Assembly: GCF_900747795.2 (NCBI RefSeq)
Contig: NC_041401.2
Span: forward strand, 121,059,722-121,123,721
DNA length: 64,000 bases
From: Erpetoichthys calabaricus
Lineage: Eukaryota > Chordata > Cladistia > Polypteriformes > Polypteridae
Direction of reading: 5' to 3'
Both the position numbers and the translations under genes were made by a program. The notes under the pieces are model-generated. The model did not search any database. It had not been told where the DNA came from and saw only the letters and a program-made list of their open reading frames with translations. Of this stretch, positions 33,801 through 44,569 are shown piece by piece. How positions within the stretch are numbered: position 1 is the stretch's first letter; every line of letters starts with the position of its first letter.

Positions 33801-36800
33801 GTATAAAAGGACCACAATTCACACCGTCCATCGGGACAAAAAAAAAATGAAGGCATGAAGTCCAAGGAGCTCTCTGTAGACCTCCACAAACAAACTGAAA
33901 TCAAGGCAAAAGACATAAAATCATTGCTAAAGCTTTAAGTGTTCATAAACACAGAGGCCTCAATGAGGAGACATGTAAGCAGTCTCGACTCTTGGATTCT
34001 TCCTGGAGTTGGCCATCCAGCCAAACTGAGTAGCCAGAGCTTGGTCATTAAGTTGACCAGTGAACCCAATGGACGCTCTTTAAAATAATGGTCCTTTAAT
34101 GTCACTATATGGTTCTTTATTGGGCTGTGTACTTGCTCGTAGAAGTATTGCTTGACAAAGCACAATTTCATTCTAGGAAGGGATCTTTGCAAAGGAAGTT
34201 GGTTCTTTGTGCTTTAAAAAACTTCCTAATATGTAGAAGAAACCTGAGATCTTTAATGAATGTCAGTCAACCTAGCAGGACACTAACAGATTAAGAAAAC
34301 CCGGACTTGGCCTGTGTTATTGTATTCAGCAAGAGTTGCTTTACAATCCTGATTCATTGGTATTTCACAAATCTGTTACCATCTATTCATCTATTCAATC
34401 CAAATCTCAATCATATTATGTGATATCATCTACTGTTAAATTCTGCTCTGTACTTGTAATAATTTTATTTGTATACTGTATTGAGGATTACTTGTGTTCT
34501 GTTCTGTGTATTGTATTGTATTGTATTGACCCCCTTCTTTTTGACACCCACTGCACGCCCAACCTACCTGGAAAGGGGTCTCTCTTTGAACTGCCTTTCC
34601 CAAGGTTTCTTCCATTTTTTCCCTACAAGGGTTTTTTTGGGAGTTTTTTCCTTGTCTTCTTAGAGAGTTAAGGCTGGAGGGCTGTCAAAAGGCAGGGCCT
34701 GTTAAAGCCCATTGCGGCACTTCTTGTGTGATTTTGGGCTATACAAAAATAAATTGTATTGTATTGTATTGTATGGTTATTTACTGTACAGATAACAATG
34801 ATTCTTTCTGGAATCTTCATGTGGATGGGTCTTTTGGGAATTAAAAATGGTTTCCTCTATGGCATTCCCCTGAAGAACCACTTTGACACACTCATTTGGA
34901 AGAGTGTAGCAGAGGTTCAGAAGTCCTTTTTTGAGATATGACAGCCCTCTTAGAGGAATGAGGAAACATATTCTCTGGTGTGATGAGGCGAAAATTTAAC
35001 TCTCTGGGTAGAACTTGTCACGTATGTGTGTCCGAGGATTTCCTAATGGGCTCATTCAAGGTATGTGACAACTGTTGCTAACATTCTCCTCTCCTTCACT
35101 CCTGCAGCACTGAAAAACTGCTCAGTGAGGGTACTTACTGTCCTTCCGGTTGGTGTAGTATAAGAAGCCCAGCCACCTGGAAGACAGAGCAAACAGAGCA
35201 GACCGCCAGACGGAGCTCCAGTGTTTGAGCCCGACTTATCACGGCATAAAGCCATATTTCTTTTGTTGTTTATATTGCCCAAGAAGGCTATTTATTGAAA
35301 TCAAAAGCCACAATTTTCTGTTGGACTTCCTAATTAAACAGGATGACCCAGTTGGAGTCCCAACTATTCTCCGCTTGCACAACCTGTCATTCCTGCATCC
35401 GGCCACAAACTCCACGCACTTTCTCTGGCAGAGACCAGGCACTGCTCCTCACCTGCCTAATACCATCTCTATGGTGAAGCCTAGCAGTGGCAGAATCTTT
35501 CTAGAGGTTACTTCCCTCAGGGCCACGTAGTCTGGTCAGAACTGAGAGAAAAATGAATGCAGCCAAATACAGAGAGGTCCTTGAAGACAACCTGCTCCAG
35601 ACTGCTTACAACTTTAGGCTGAGGTGATGGTTTGCCTTTTAGCACAACAATGACACAAAGCCTATAGCCAAGACAATGACAGAGTGGCTTAGGGATCAGT
35701 CTCTGATTGCACAACCCAAGCAAAGCTCGGATGTAAACCCCATAGAACATCAGTGGAAAGACCTGAAGATGGAAGTTAAAAGACACTTCCCATCCAGTCT
35801 AACAGAGCTTAAGTGGATCTGCCAGAAAGAATGAGATAATAGGCTCAAATCCATGCGTGCAAAGCTTGTAGAGACTTGCCTACGAAGAGTCAAAAAAAAA
35901 TCATTGCATCCGATGGGGCTTCTACCAAGTACTGAATTAAGGGTCTAATACTTGTGTGAAGGAGAGATGTCCATTTTTTAAATTTATTTTTAAATTTGCA
36001 AAACCAGGCGGCACGGTGGCGCAATGGCAGTGGTAGCAGGAGTTTGCATGTTTTCCCCGTGTCTGCGTTTGGGTGCTCCGGTTTCTTCCCACAGTCCAAA
36101 GACATGCAGGTTAGGTGCATTGGCGTTTCTATGTGGGCTGGTGCCTTGCCCGGGATCTGTTCCCTGCCTTGCTCCCTCTTGGATGGGATTGGCTCCAGCA
36201 GACCCCGTAACCCTGTGTTAGGATATAGCGGGTTGAACAATGACTGAATTTGCAAAACTTTCTAAAAACAATTTTTCATTTTGTCATCATGGCTTATTGA
36301 CTGTAGATTGATAGACAAAAATGGCAACTTTCTCCATTTAAAATTAAACCTACGACACAAAAAAGTGTGTAGGAGGTGGAGGGGTCTGGACACTTCCTGA
36401 ATCCACTGTAGCTCCATCCACAGATAAGAGCAGCAATGTGAGAGACTGCAGCCAGCGCAGACGTAATATCATCAATGGCTTTTTAATCTAGTCCTCATTT
36501 GGCATCAAACTGGTCATCTCTAAGCAGCTAAGCTAAAACTTTCCATGAAGTGTGAAGTGACCTTGCTCTACAGACTGTGCTTACCTGCAGGATTTGCCCC
36601 CTGCCCCGGTGGACACTTGGAAAGCAACGTGCACCTATAGCATAAAGGAAACTGCCATGTGGTGCAGTAGGAGTCTTCAGGGCACTGGCATTGTCGCCGG
36701 CTTGACGTTGTGCAGGGGGCCACTTCTTTCGTCCCACCTGAAAATAAACCAAAGGGTGCAAAATGAGACGGGACAGAGTAGAGCTCTTTCTCTTACTCTC

Positions 36801-38864
36801 TTGGACCAAGAGAAGCTGAAGCCCCGACCTCTGCACACGATGCACTGGAAGCACTGCCGGTGGTAGTTCCACAGCTCCGTGTACGTCTTCTCTCGGCAGG
36901 CTTTGCACTTGGTGTTTTTCGACTCGTTGCACTCTTCCTCCTGGAAAAACCCTAAAACAGAACAATAAAATAATGAAGACGTGGGGTGCGGATTGAGAGA
37001 GCAGCAGCGGAAGTGCCGGAGTGCGCAGGATCTGCTGACCCCAGAAGCTCCGCTTTGGTCTGCCGCCTTTATCTCTTGCGGTTTCTCTGTGATGTAAGCA
37101 GCCTTCGGAGACAGGCGCTGCTTACCGAAAATCAAACCCCTGGTTCAGCAGCAGCAGTAGCAGCAGCACATCTAGTCATAGCATGGAGGTGCGAGGCGAA
37201 ACCCCAATCAAGCCTGCTTACCTGGAGGGCACTTGCTGCAACATTTCTTTATGGCTTCATTGTAATATTCTGTATTGTTTTTTCGGCACTGTCTCAACTC
37301 TGATGTGTATGGCGGAGAGGAGTCCTGCAAAACAGATGCACAGACAAGTCAGTTGCCTAGCTCATGAGCACATATTGTTTTGAAAAAGTACAAAGTACGG
37401 CGCTATACAAGTTATCTGCGGGGGATCTGGCGACTGGGTACTGCCTGGCGAGGTGCACCCATGTTAAGTGCAAGACGAGAAGCAGAAGTGCGTCATCAGC
37501 CCTTCAGCCCTGTGTTGCATGCACTGGAAACAAACGTACGGGGGCACGACTAAGGTGGGAGGAAGAAGCAGTCACTTCTCTGGTCGGCGAAGTCAAGCTG
37601 CCCCTCTGGAGCTTTCTGAAGTGGAGGCACGCATCCCTGAAATCGGCAATCCATGTGTTTAATGAGGGCAATGATCCAACTTAACTTCCTCACTTCTCAA
37701 AAAAAAACAAAAAACAGGAACTTCCCTCCACTACCCCAGAGCCCAGTAGGCTCTCCGTCCTTGTCTCCCCCAGACATGACACTTCCTGTAAGCTCAGGCG
37801 TCCATGACGGGCACATTTCTGTTAAACTAACCAGAACTGGACTTGTGTAAAAATGGCAAAATCCATCAAGGAGCTGGAACGACTCCCAAAATATCAGGAA
37901 GCTAGAAAAATTTAAAAAGTGCCCCAGTTTCCGCTTTTCTTGTTTTACTGGATGAGCTGTGATTCATACTCGGCGTCAAGTGATTGTGTTAGGCGAGCCC
38001 CCCAAAATACTCCGAGCCCAGTGTTTTACTTAATCTGAAGAACAAAACACACAAAAAAAAAACAGAAAATAGGTTCCAGAGAATACCGCGTGTATCAAAC
38101 TCAACACTCAGTCCGATTTCAACATGAAAGAATTAAAAAGAAAGAAAGATCTTTTGACATGTTGATTTGGAATCCACGGAAAGTTCACTTCACGAATTCT
38201 GTATCACGTGAGTCATCTCGGCGAGGAAGTTCCTAACAGGGTGACATCAGTCACGCACTCATCGTGGGGGGGGTGGAATTGTATTTGGCCTCTGTGACCA
38301 GTCCGGCTACTCGAGGAGCTCAGACGGCAATCGTCCGCATCACTTGTGTGGAAGACATAAGCAAACCAGCGGTTCAGGTTCAACCAGTCTAATCAAAGCA
38401 CCTCTCGGAGTTCAAGAAGGCCACTTACCCACGTGACTAGCAGGTGCATTGCCATTGTCACACAGAGTAGCACGAACCCTGAGTTTAGGTTAGGCTCTCT
38501 AGGCAACAACCCCGAATACATCAAGCTTTCCTTTATACAGCGCCTTTCAGCGATCACATATATATCAGAAGGATACACTTCATATTACATATAACAATAC
38601 AAATTATTTGCCGCTAAAGTGGGTCTTTTAAGTTGTTTAATAATAAACTTTGTCGATCTCGGCCGAAACAAAATGGATTGTCTTAACAACCGAGAGGCCA
38701 GGAAATTGTGAAACATTGACCTTCCTGTGGGAAAAAAAATACTTTTGGGTGAAAGCATAAAGTTAGTCACCACAGAGAAGGAGCTTTCAAACACTCACCT
38801 CAGTCACCGGCCCCGCCGCGAGAGACCTTAAGGCGCAGATTGCAAACAGTGACAGCAGCCACAT
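30828..38864 (-). CDS. LTBR: Lymphotoxin beta receptor (TNFRSF3), complete, 10 coding exons
   Basis: Type I receptor for lymphotoxin alpha1beta2 and LIGHT; signals through TRAF2/3 to canonical and non-canonical NF-kB. Exons (- strand): 38864-38799, 37324-37222, 36951-36829, 36737-36585, 33243-33150, 33058-32805, 32701-32615, 32522-32488, 31426-31192, 31105-30828; phases close to give 475 residues. Signal peptide [18 protein letters not shown]. Cysteine-rich domains match human LTBR closely: [11 protein letters not shown] and EYY...[42 protein letters not shown], and CHLHTIC. The membrane helix is about 265-285. The tail has no death domain; SQEE at 442-445 fits a TRAF2-type site. Human LTBR also has ten exons and 435 residues. 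TNFRSF1B is the nearest alternative, but the CRD1-CRD3 wording and the TNFRSF1A neighbour favour LTBR. The weakest splice site is the exon 3 donor (GTCGGG). Confidence 0.92.
31427..32487 (-). repeat. LTBR intron 8 with ATGGTCA-type minisatellite
   Basis: Nearly the whole 1.06-kb intron is a degenerate tandem repeat with a unit of about 28-32 bases such as CAATGGTCAGATGGGTCACT (+ strand). ATGGTCA or a one-base variant recurs more than 20 times from about 31510 to 32420. No coding potential. It lies between two exons of the cytoplasmic tail. Confidence 0.8.
33064..33081 (+). repeat. (GACA)n microsatellite at LTBR exon 6 acceptor
   Basis: Four GACA units on the + strand. On the - strand they form part of the CTGT-rich polypyrimidine tract in front of the exon 6 acceptor (CTCCTCAG). 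Confidence 0.8.
33451..33584 (-). mobile_element. GGATGG-family SINE inside Tc1 left arm
   Basis: Reversed 3' part (CCATCCATTTTCCAACCCGC, TGGAGCCAATCCCAGCC). It is flanked by a perfect 12-bp duplication ATAATCCATGAT at 33439-33450 and 33585-33596. It interrupts the Tc1 terminal repeat, so it is younger. Confidence 0.92.
34073..34907. mobile_element. MITE (same family as 9922-10336) inside Tc1
   Basis: Shares with the 9922 copy GGTATTTCACAAATCTGT, CCTAGCAGGACAC and AACAGATTAAGAAA, in the same order, plus GCTCTT/AAGAGTG ends. It is longer because a LINE tail sits in its middle (about 34380-34775). Confidence 0.7.
34380..34775 (+). mobile_element. LINE-type 3' end with (TTGTA)n tail, nested in the MITE
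   Basis: Ends GGGCTATACAAAAATAAATT followed by GTATT repeats; another TTGTA run is near 34510. GGTTTCTTCCATTTTTTCCC and GGGAGTTTTTTCCTTGTC are standard segments of a widespread fish LINE 3' UTR. No reverse transcriptase part remains. Confidence 0.6.
36005..36246 (+). mobile_element. GGATGG-family SINE with both ends but shortened inside
   Basis: Begins GGCGGCACGGTGGCGCAATG (tRNA-like head), runs through GAGTTTGCATGTTTTCCCCG and TCCAAAGACATGCAGG, and ends near the AATTTGCAAAAC duplication (35993-36004 and 36247-36258). The B-box region is deleted. It lies in the right part of the Tc1 element. Confidence 0.9.
37325..38798 (-). other. LTBR intron 1
   Basis: A 1.47-kb phase-0 intron between the signal-peptide exon and the first cysteine-rich exon. 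I recognise no repeat family or RNA gene in it. Confidence 0.75.
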
Positions 38865-39460
38865 TGCCAGATCGACCCCCTCTCTTTTTGAAGATGGTCT
38901 CTGCTCTCCGCCTTGCCCGTCTGATTGATCGAGGAAGAGTTGAAAGGCTTCTGCTTTTTGTTGTTGTTTTCTTTTGTTTTTCCCTCTCTGGCGTTCCTTG
39001 CGGACGGATCCACGTGCGGACAAGTCCACTTGATCCCGTGGGCTCTCTGTGCCCGGCTGGAGTTTCTACTTCTGGTCCTCTTCTATCTGTCAACGCCCGA
39101 CCCAAGTCACGTCTTAGCCGGAGTCCCCACGTGCTCAAATCTCTGTGCTCCTCGGGTCCACTCGATTTCGCCGGCTCCCGCTCAACTGCGGCTTTCAGTC
39201 TGGTAATCTCGACCCCTTTTCTAACAGTCCGCTGCGAGTTTGTCTCACTCTGCCGCTCTTCACCTTTTCTCTTGCAGTGCAGAGCAGAGGAGCTGTGGCG
39301 CCGAGCTTCCTAATTTTGCCGGTGACGTAAAGTCCCCTCAGATGAGAGTGGAGGTTACTTCATAGTGCTGAAATATACAAGACAAGAAGGCAAAAAAAAA
39401 AAAAAAAGGCACAGCGCAGCCCTTACCTTCGGCCGCCCATTACGGTAAGAGGACTATTAT
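38865..39460 (-). promoter_or_regulatory. Probable promoter/5' UTR region of LTBR
   Basis: Upstream of the LTBR ATG (38864) on the - strand. The segment 38990-39310 is richer in G+C and CpG than its surroundings, as expected for a promoter. A TGACGTAA (CRE-like) site lies near 39322. No TATA box stands out. A poly-A run at 39395-39408 marks its outer edge. Confidence 0.45.
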
Positions 39461-39874
39461 ATTTTATCGGATATAGCGCCATTCACGAGAGCGGGGGTAG
39501 GAGTATGCAGAAAATGTTTAATGCAGCTCTGCACTGAGCAGGTTCAGATATGCATTTAATCAAGATGTGAAAAAATAAAGATCTGAAATTTACAGCAATC
39601 AAAAACGTATAAGCACTGTTTTGGAAAAGACAGCGTGCCGAAGTTTAGTGCAGATATGAAATAAAATGTGTGAAGGCGAATTCGTACGGGCTGGAGTCAG
39701 AACAGAACTGGAGTCAGAGCAGACTCCCAATTTATCCAGTTCTGGCTAATAAAAGGACGGTGCCTAACCTGTGGCGCTGGGCTAAAGCTGAAGCGCAACT
39801 CTAGACGGGATCGGGCGATTCTCCATCACAGCACACATACCAGAACTATGGGGTAAGTTTTAACCAATGCTGCA

Positions 39875-39968
39875 CGTCTTTGGGATGTGGGCGAACCCCC
39901 TCAGAGATCTCAATGGTAAAATCGCGCAGACGGTGAGGCAACAGCGCTAACCACTGCGCCACCGGCTG
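39875..39968 (-). repeat. SINE head fragment, reversed
   Basis: TGCACGTCTTTGGGATGTGG and AACCACTGCGCCACC are the reverse of the SINE middle and of its tRNA-like head (GGTGGCGCAGTGGTT). Confidence 0.6.
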
Positions 39969-40697
39969 GCGACTGATTTCTCCGACTTTCCGAGCCGTGA
40001 GGCTGAGCATAAGCTAAGAGAAGTGTAAACCGTCATATGTGATGACTTGATGTTCAGAGATACCAGCCCTTAAGTAACAGGATTATAAAGTGGGGGCGCC
40101 GTGCCGCGTGTGCCTTTACTCAGTAAAGCAAAATACTTTCATCCATTCGCTCGCTCATTTATTTCTCCACCTATTTCCCAATCCCGCTTAACATAAGGCA
40201 CGGTGGGAAGAAAATTGCGTTTTTGAGCAGAAAAAAATCGTGAACCACAAAATCAATGATAGTTTAAAAACTGCATATTCTGGATCGGCTGAATGGAGTC
40301 CGCTATTTTCACCTTACCGGAATCCGGCGTCGGTTCTTTCTCGGCTCTTGATTGACCTCGGTGGTGTAGCGGAGGAGTCGTCGATATGCAGACAAGCACA
40401 CGGAGATGGTCATCCGCAGTTTGTGGACTATTTGCCAATTCTTGTAATGACACAAAGGTAAACATAAAACGCGGAGCTACACAAAAACACTTCTCCTCAC
40501 TTCTGCACTTCCCGTCACTAATTGCTCCTCCTTCCTTTTTAAAAAAAATGAATCGATAAACTTTATTAATACTTTCTCTAACATGAACTACTCTATTACC
40601 CAAAAAGAATTGTCCGCATTTCAATAATATTTTCAAGAAATAACATTACATTCAATAACAATGTTATCAGAATTTAAGTATTAATAATGGGCAAAAG

Positions 40698-40707
40698 GGG
40701 GATTTCC
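40698..40707 (+). promoter_or_regulatory. Candidate kappaB site
   Basis: GGGGATTTCC fits the NF-kB consensus GGGRNWYYCC. It is 1.8 kb upstream of the LTBR start. Chance matches are common, so this is only a candidate. Confidence 0.2.
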
Positions 40708-40722
40708 AAAGTAAATGCGAGA

Positions 40723-41722
40723 GGATGGGGGGTGTGGTAGCGCTGCTGCCTCACAGTAAGGAGGCCCGGGTTCACTTCTAGGGTCCTCTCTGCGTGGGTT
40801 TCCTCCGGGTGCTCCGGTTTCCTCCTACAGTCCAAAGACATGCAGGTTAGGTGCGTTGGCGATCCTAAATTGTCCCTAGTGTGTGCGTGTGTGTGCCCTG
40901 CAGTGGGCTGGCGCCCTGCCGGGGGGTTGGTTTCCTGCCTTGTGCCCTGTGTTGGCTGGGAATGGCTCCAGCAGACCCCCGTGACCCTGTGTTCGGATTC
41001 AGCGGGTTGGAAAATGGATGGATGGATGGTTAGTAAGGTGTGGCATGGTGGCTCAGTGGGTAGCGCTGTTGCCTCGCAGTTAGGAGACCACCAGGTTCAC
41101 TTCCTGGGTCCTCTCTGCGTGGAGTTTGCATGTTCTCCCCGTGTCTGCGTGGGTTTCCTCTGGGCACTCCGGTTTCCTCCCACAGTCCAAAGACATGCAG
41201 GTTAGGTGGATTGGTGATTCTAAATTGTCCCTAGTGTGTGCTTGGTGTGTTTGTGTGTGTGTCATGCGGTGGGTTGGCACCCTGCCCAGGATTGGTTTCC
41301 TGCCTTGTGCCCTGTGTTGGCTGGTAATGGCTCCAGCAGACCCCCGTGACCCTGTGTTCGGATTCAGCGGGTTGGAAAATGGATGGATGGATGGTTAGTA
41401 AGGTGTGGCATGGTGGCTCAGTGGGTAGCGCTGTTGCCTCGCAGTTAGGAGACCCGGGTTCGCTTCCTGGGTCCTCTCTGCGTGGAGTTTGCATGTTCTC
41501 CCTGTGTCTGTGTGGGTTTCCTCTGGGTGCTCCAGTTTCCTCCCACAGTCCAAAAACATGCAAGTTAGGTGCATTGGCGATCCTAAATTGTCCCTAGTGT
41601 GTGTGTGTGTGTGTGTGTGTGCCCTGCCCGTTGTTTATTTCCTGCCTTGTGCCCTGTGTTGGCTGGGATTGGCTCTGGCATACCCCAATGACCCTGCAGG
41701 TTGGATAATGGATGGATGGATG
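40723..41722 (+). mobile_element. Head-to-tail array of three GGATGG-family SINEs
   Basis: Three copies in the same direction: about 40723-41027, 41028-41392 and 41393-41722. Each has a tRNA-like head (GTGGCTCAGTGGGTAGCGCT in the latter two), B box (GGTTCGCTTCC-like), conserved middle and a tail with GGATGGATGG. Both junctions read GGTTAGTAAGGTGTGGCATG, 365 bases apart, so the array grew at least in part by tandem duplication. The first copy has a different head start. Copy 3 carries a (GT)n run at 41598-41620. Confidence 0.9.
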
Positions 41723-41959
41723 CTAGGGATGGTGTTCTAATAGACTCAAAACATCAACAAGTAAAACTTTAACAGAAATCAGTGCACAAACAGTATTTAG
41801 CATATAAAGACAACACTTAGCTCTAATCAATGCAATACTAACAATCAATACAAATTAGTATCACCCAAAGTGCTTAAATCTTGCAGGTATGTTCCTCTGA
41901 TGTGGAGGCAAGTCACTAAGGACAGGAGAAGAAGCTGATGATCCTGGGTTACCTACACT

Positions 41960-43800
41960 TACTTCATTCCTGGGGGAGCTGGGCAGTGTGAGGATTGGCT
42001 CTGCTGTGGAGGGAGTCCCAGTTGTAGCTTGCAACAGTCGGATCAGCCAGTCTGGCTGTGATTGAAGCTGTGTAGGAAACTGATGGCTACAGCTGGTGGC
42101 ACAGGACTTGCGATGAGACCTGTGAAGATGTTTGAGGGCGGAGGTGAAGCAGAGTCTGGGCGATAATGAGGAGGATTTGTGACATAAGGCTTCAATCGAT
42201 TGTAATGGATGACGTTTGGTTCAGTCTGGGGTTTTGACAGGTCACCGAGTTTAAAGTTGACAGGGGGTTTATTTTCAGGTGAAGGGTAAAGAACCTCATA
42301 AGGGCCAATCTAACGTGGGGCTAATTTGTTTTGACGATGTGCTGGGTTATCCATCAGTTCTAGATCTCACAGTTTTATAAGGTGTGTACTTTAGTACAGT
42401 TGCTGCTGCTGTGCTTTATTTCTAAATGCATTTGCAAATCTGTATGCATTTATCAGGCATGCCTTCAACGAGGCTGCGAATGTTGCAGGGGTGCCAGCCA
42501 TTGCTGAAACTAAACAGCAGATTTCATTATCAAGTATGTTAAGTGGAACCTCCTGCCCATGAGCCAAAATGAAAGGCGTGAAACCTGTGCTGGCATGAGC
42601 CAATGCCACTTGAGGTAAATGATCGTCCCAATCTTGACCTAATCAAATAGATATTTAGCCAGTTCCACTTTTAAGGAGCGGTTATAACGTTCATACTGTG
42701 CTTGACAGGGAGAAGTGTGAAGCTTGCAAATTGACAAGTTGCAAAGTTGTTTCATGAGGTCTGACTCAAATTGATGACCTTGGTCTGAGTGCAGGGCTTC
42801 AGGAAATCCATATTGTGGGATAAACTGTTCAAAAATACAACGTGCAACTGAGACAGCAGTCTGATCCCTTAACGGATAAAGACTGTCAAATTTTGTGTAA
42901 AGATCCATTAGCACTAACTCATAACAGTGACCTTTTGTGGAAACTGGCAGCTCTGTTATGTCTGCAGCAACAGTCTGGAATGGCCGTGCAGGTGAGACAG
43001 AAACCAAAGGAGCCTGTGGGTGACGTGACGTTCAGGGGACCACCGAGACTGATAAGCAGCTACTTAGCAATGCTAGTAAAAGTCCAAAGTCGCTTTGCCC
43101 ATTGTCTTGGCCAATCCATAATGACAAGCTGCTGGGTGTCCATGAACATAATACAGTACTTGGGGGAATTCAGGGAAACAAATCTTAAAAATTAATTCAA
43201 AAGAAGTTAATGAGTAGCAAAAACAGGTCACTAATTAAGAAAAGGGTTAGAATGAAAACCTGCAGCCAGTGTGGCCCTCCAGGACCGGAGATGGGGACCC
43301 CTGCTATAGATATGTTAAACATGTGCTCCAGTGTAGGCCATGAAGCACCAACTCCATCAAGCACTGGGCATTAGACATACCCATTGACATCATTTGGAAA
43401 TGATAAAGTCTGACATGTGTAGAACAAGCAGTTTTCTGCTTGTCTCTTGGGTTGAGTGGAATTTGCCAATACCCAGCAGTAAGGTCAATAGTACTAAGTA
43501 TTCGGAAACCAGATTGCCTATCCAGCGTGTGTCATCAACCCTAGGAAACAGGTGACAAGTCTTTAATAGTAACTGCATTAAGATGGCAATAATTAACACT
43601 AAATCTGTTGGTACCATCCTTTATTCTAACTGATACGACTGGAGTAGCGGACCACGGACTATGAGACTCTTCAATAATATTCTGCCCCAGAAGCTTCTCC
43701 ACTTGCTGTTGTAACAGAGCCTGTGTCGCAGGGGAAACTCTACATGGACATCATTTGATTGTCTTAACTGTACGAAAACTGTGGGTGATCAGGTTTGTTC
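41960..43800 (-). mobile_element. Ty3/Gypsy retrotransposon fossil, internal part only
   Basis: On the - strand, in order: a reverse transcriptase part (about 43700-43320), an integrase core part (about 43010-42640), and an integrase C-terminal stretch ending with a YNRLKPY-type motif (about 42400-42180). This order is that of Gypsy pol. No LTRs were recognised at its ends and gag is missing. The copy is clearly broken, with several breaks, and looks old. A hAT-end piece sits within it. Confidence 0.75.
43205..43303. mobile_element. hAT MITE end fragment (family of 15330-15984)
   Basis: AGGGTTAGAATGAAAACCTG, GGCCCTCCAGGACC and GGGGACCCCTG repeat the right end of the 15330-15984 element. Only the end is recognised; it lies inside the Gypsy fossil. 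Confidence 0.6.
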
Positions 43801-44569
43801 TACCATAATCTTAAGAGTGTGAGCTAAGCATTGTTTCATTTAATAATGGGGTAAAAATAATAGCAACTTTTAAACAGCGAGAGCACAAACCGCAGCCTTG
43901 TGACCAGACTGTGGTGCACCCTTCGTCTTTTCGGGATGGATGGGCACTTGAAACGTTTTGCTGCTGCGCACACTTTTTTGCTTCTTTTTGATGAATTTGG
44001 TGATTAATAGTTTTGCTGCGTTAATTCCGGTCCAAACCAATTAACACAAAGACAGCAATATTAAAAAAGAAAAAAAAAACACTTTGCTTTTGCGGCACGC
44101 CTGATATTTGACTGGAGGAGTTATGATAAGGTGGAGAGGAGCTGGTAATCCTGCTCAGGATTTGTTCTTACTGTGGCCCTGGTACCGCTGGGATTGTGTA
44201 TTTCAGTAAGAGAAAGAAGAAGTAATAAAAACAGAATAATGAATGAAAATGCCAGTCCTGTTTTATGAATTAGCCCAAAATCATTGGCTACATTCCCTGC
44301 CTGACATCCCTTCTCAGGTGACCAGCCCAACTAAATGGTTCAAATGGTGCCATTCAGACTAGTTGACGGCCCTGAGCTGCACTTCATTGACCTGTGTGTA
44401 GCCCCCACTGCTCTCCTATACAATATATGTAACTAATGCACAATTGTTCATATCTTGGCACCATGGACTAATTCAGATTTTTAAAACATGCATCCTTTAA
44501 GTATGTGGTGTTTATCAGCATTAGTGCAATCTGTAGAAAGTGTGCCTTTCCAGTGACTCCCTTTGTTTC

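Larger units (their letters stand above)
33328..36408 (+). mobile_element. Tc1-type transposon in LTBR intron 4, broken and filled with insertions
   Basis: Left end after TA at 33326-33327 reads CGTGGATTCATAAACTATTC. The right end before TA at 36409-36410 reads TCCTGAATCCACTG, and the inverted match continues inward (CTACGACACAAAAAAGTGTG versus CACACTTTATTGTGGTGTAG). Transposase remnants appear around 34960-35010 (a TTCTCTGGTGTGATGA stretch, the catalytic-aspartate neighbourhood of Tc1) and 35480-35870 (NPIEHQWKD-like). Insertions inside it are two SINEs and a MITE that itself holds a LINE tail. It is antisense to LTBR. The remaining transposase is too decayed to work. Confidence 0.8.

Noticed and set aside
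35104-35190. Possible extra LTBR exon on the - strand (acceptor TTCCAG, donor [19 protein letters not shown])
   Set aside because: Its inclusion breaks the phase to the next exon; exon 4 joins directly to 33243 in phase and rebuilds the CRD3-CRD4 border. The segment lies inside the Tc1 element.
36820-37135. Longer - strand frame running through LTBR exon 3 into the next intron
   Set aside because: The part after 36829 is read-through of the 91-bp intron and loses the cysteine pattern.
30828-38864. The - strand receptor as TNFRSF1B (TNFR2)
   Set aside because: CRD wording (PPY.SE...[29 protein letters not shown]) is closer to LTBR, and the TNFRSF1A neighbour matches LTBR synteny. Some tail features do resemble TNFR2, so a tree would settle it.
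38840-39313. 157-codon + strand frame over the LTBR promoter
   Set aside because: Antisense to the signal-peptide exon in a GC-rich stretch; no domain, no splice partners.
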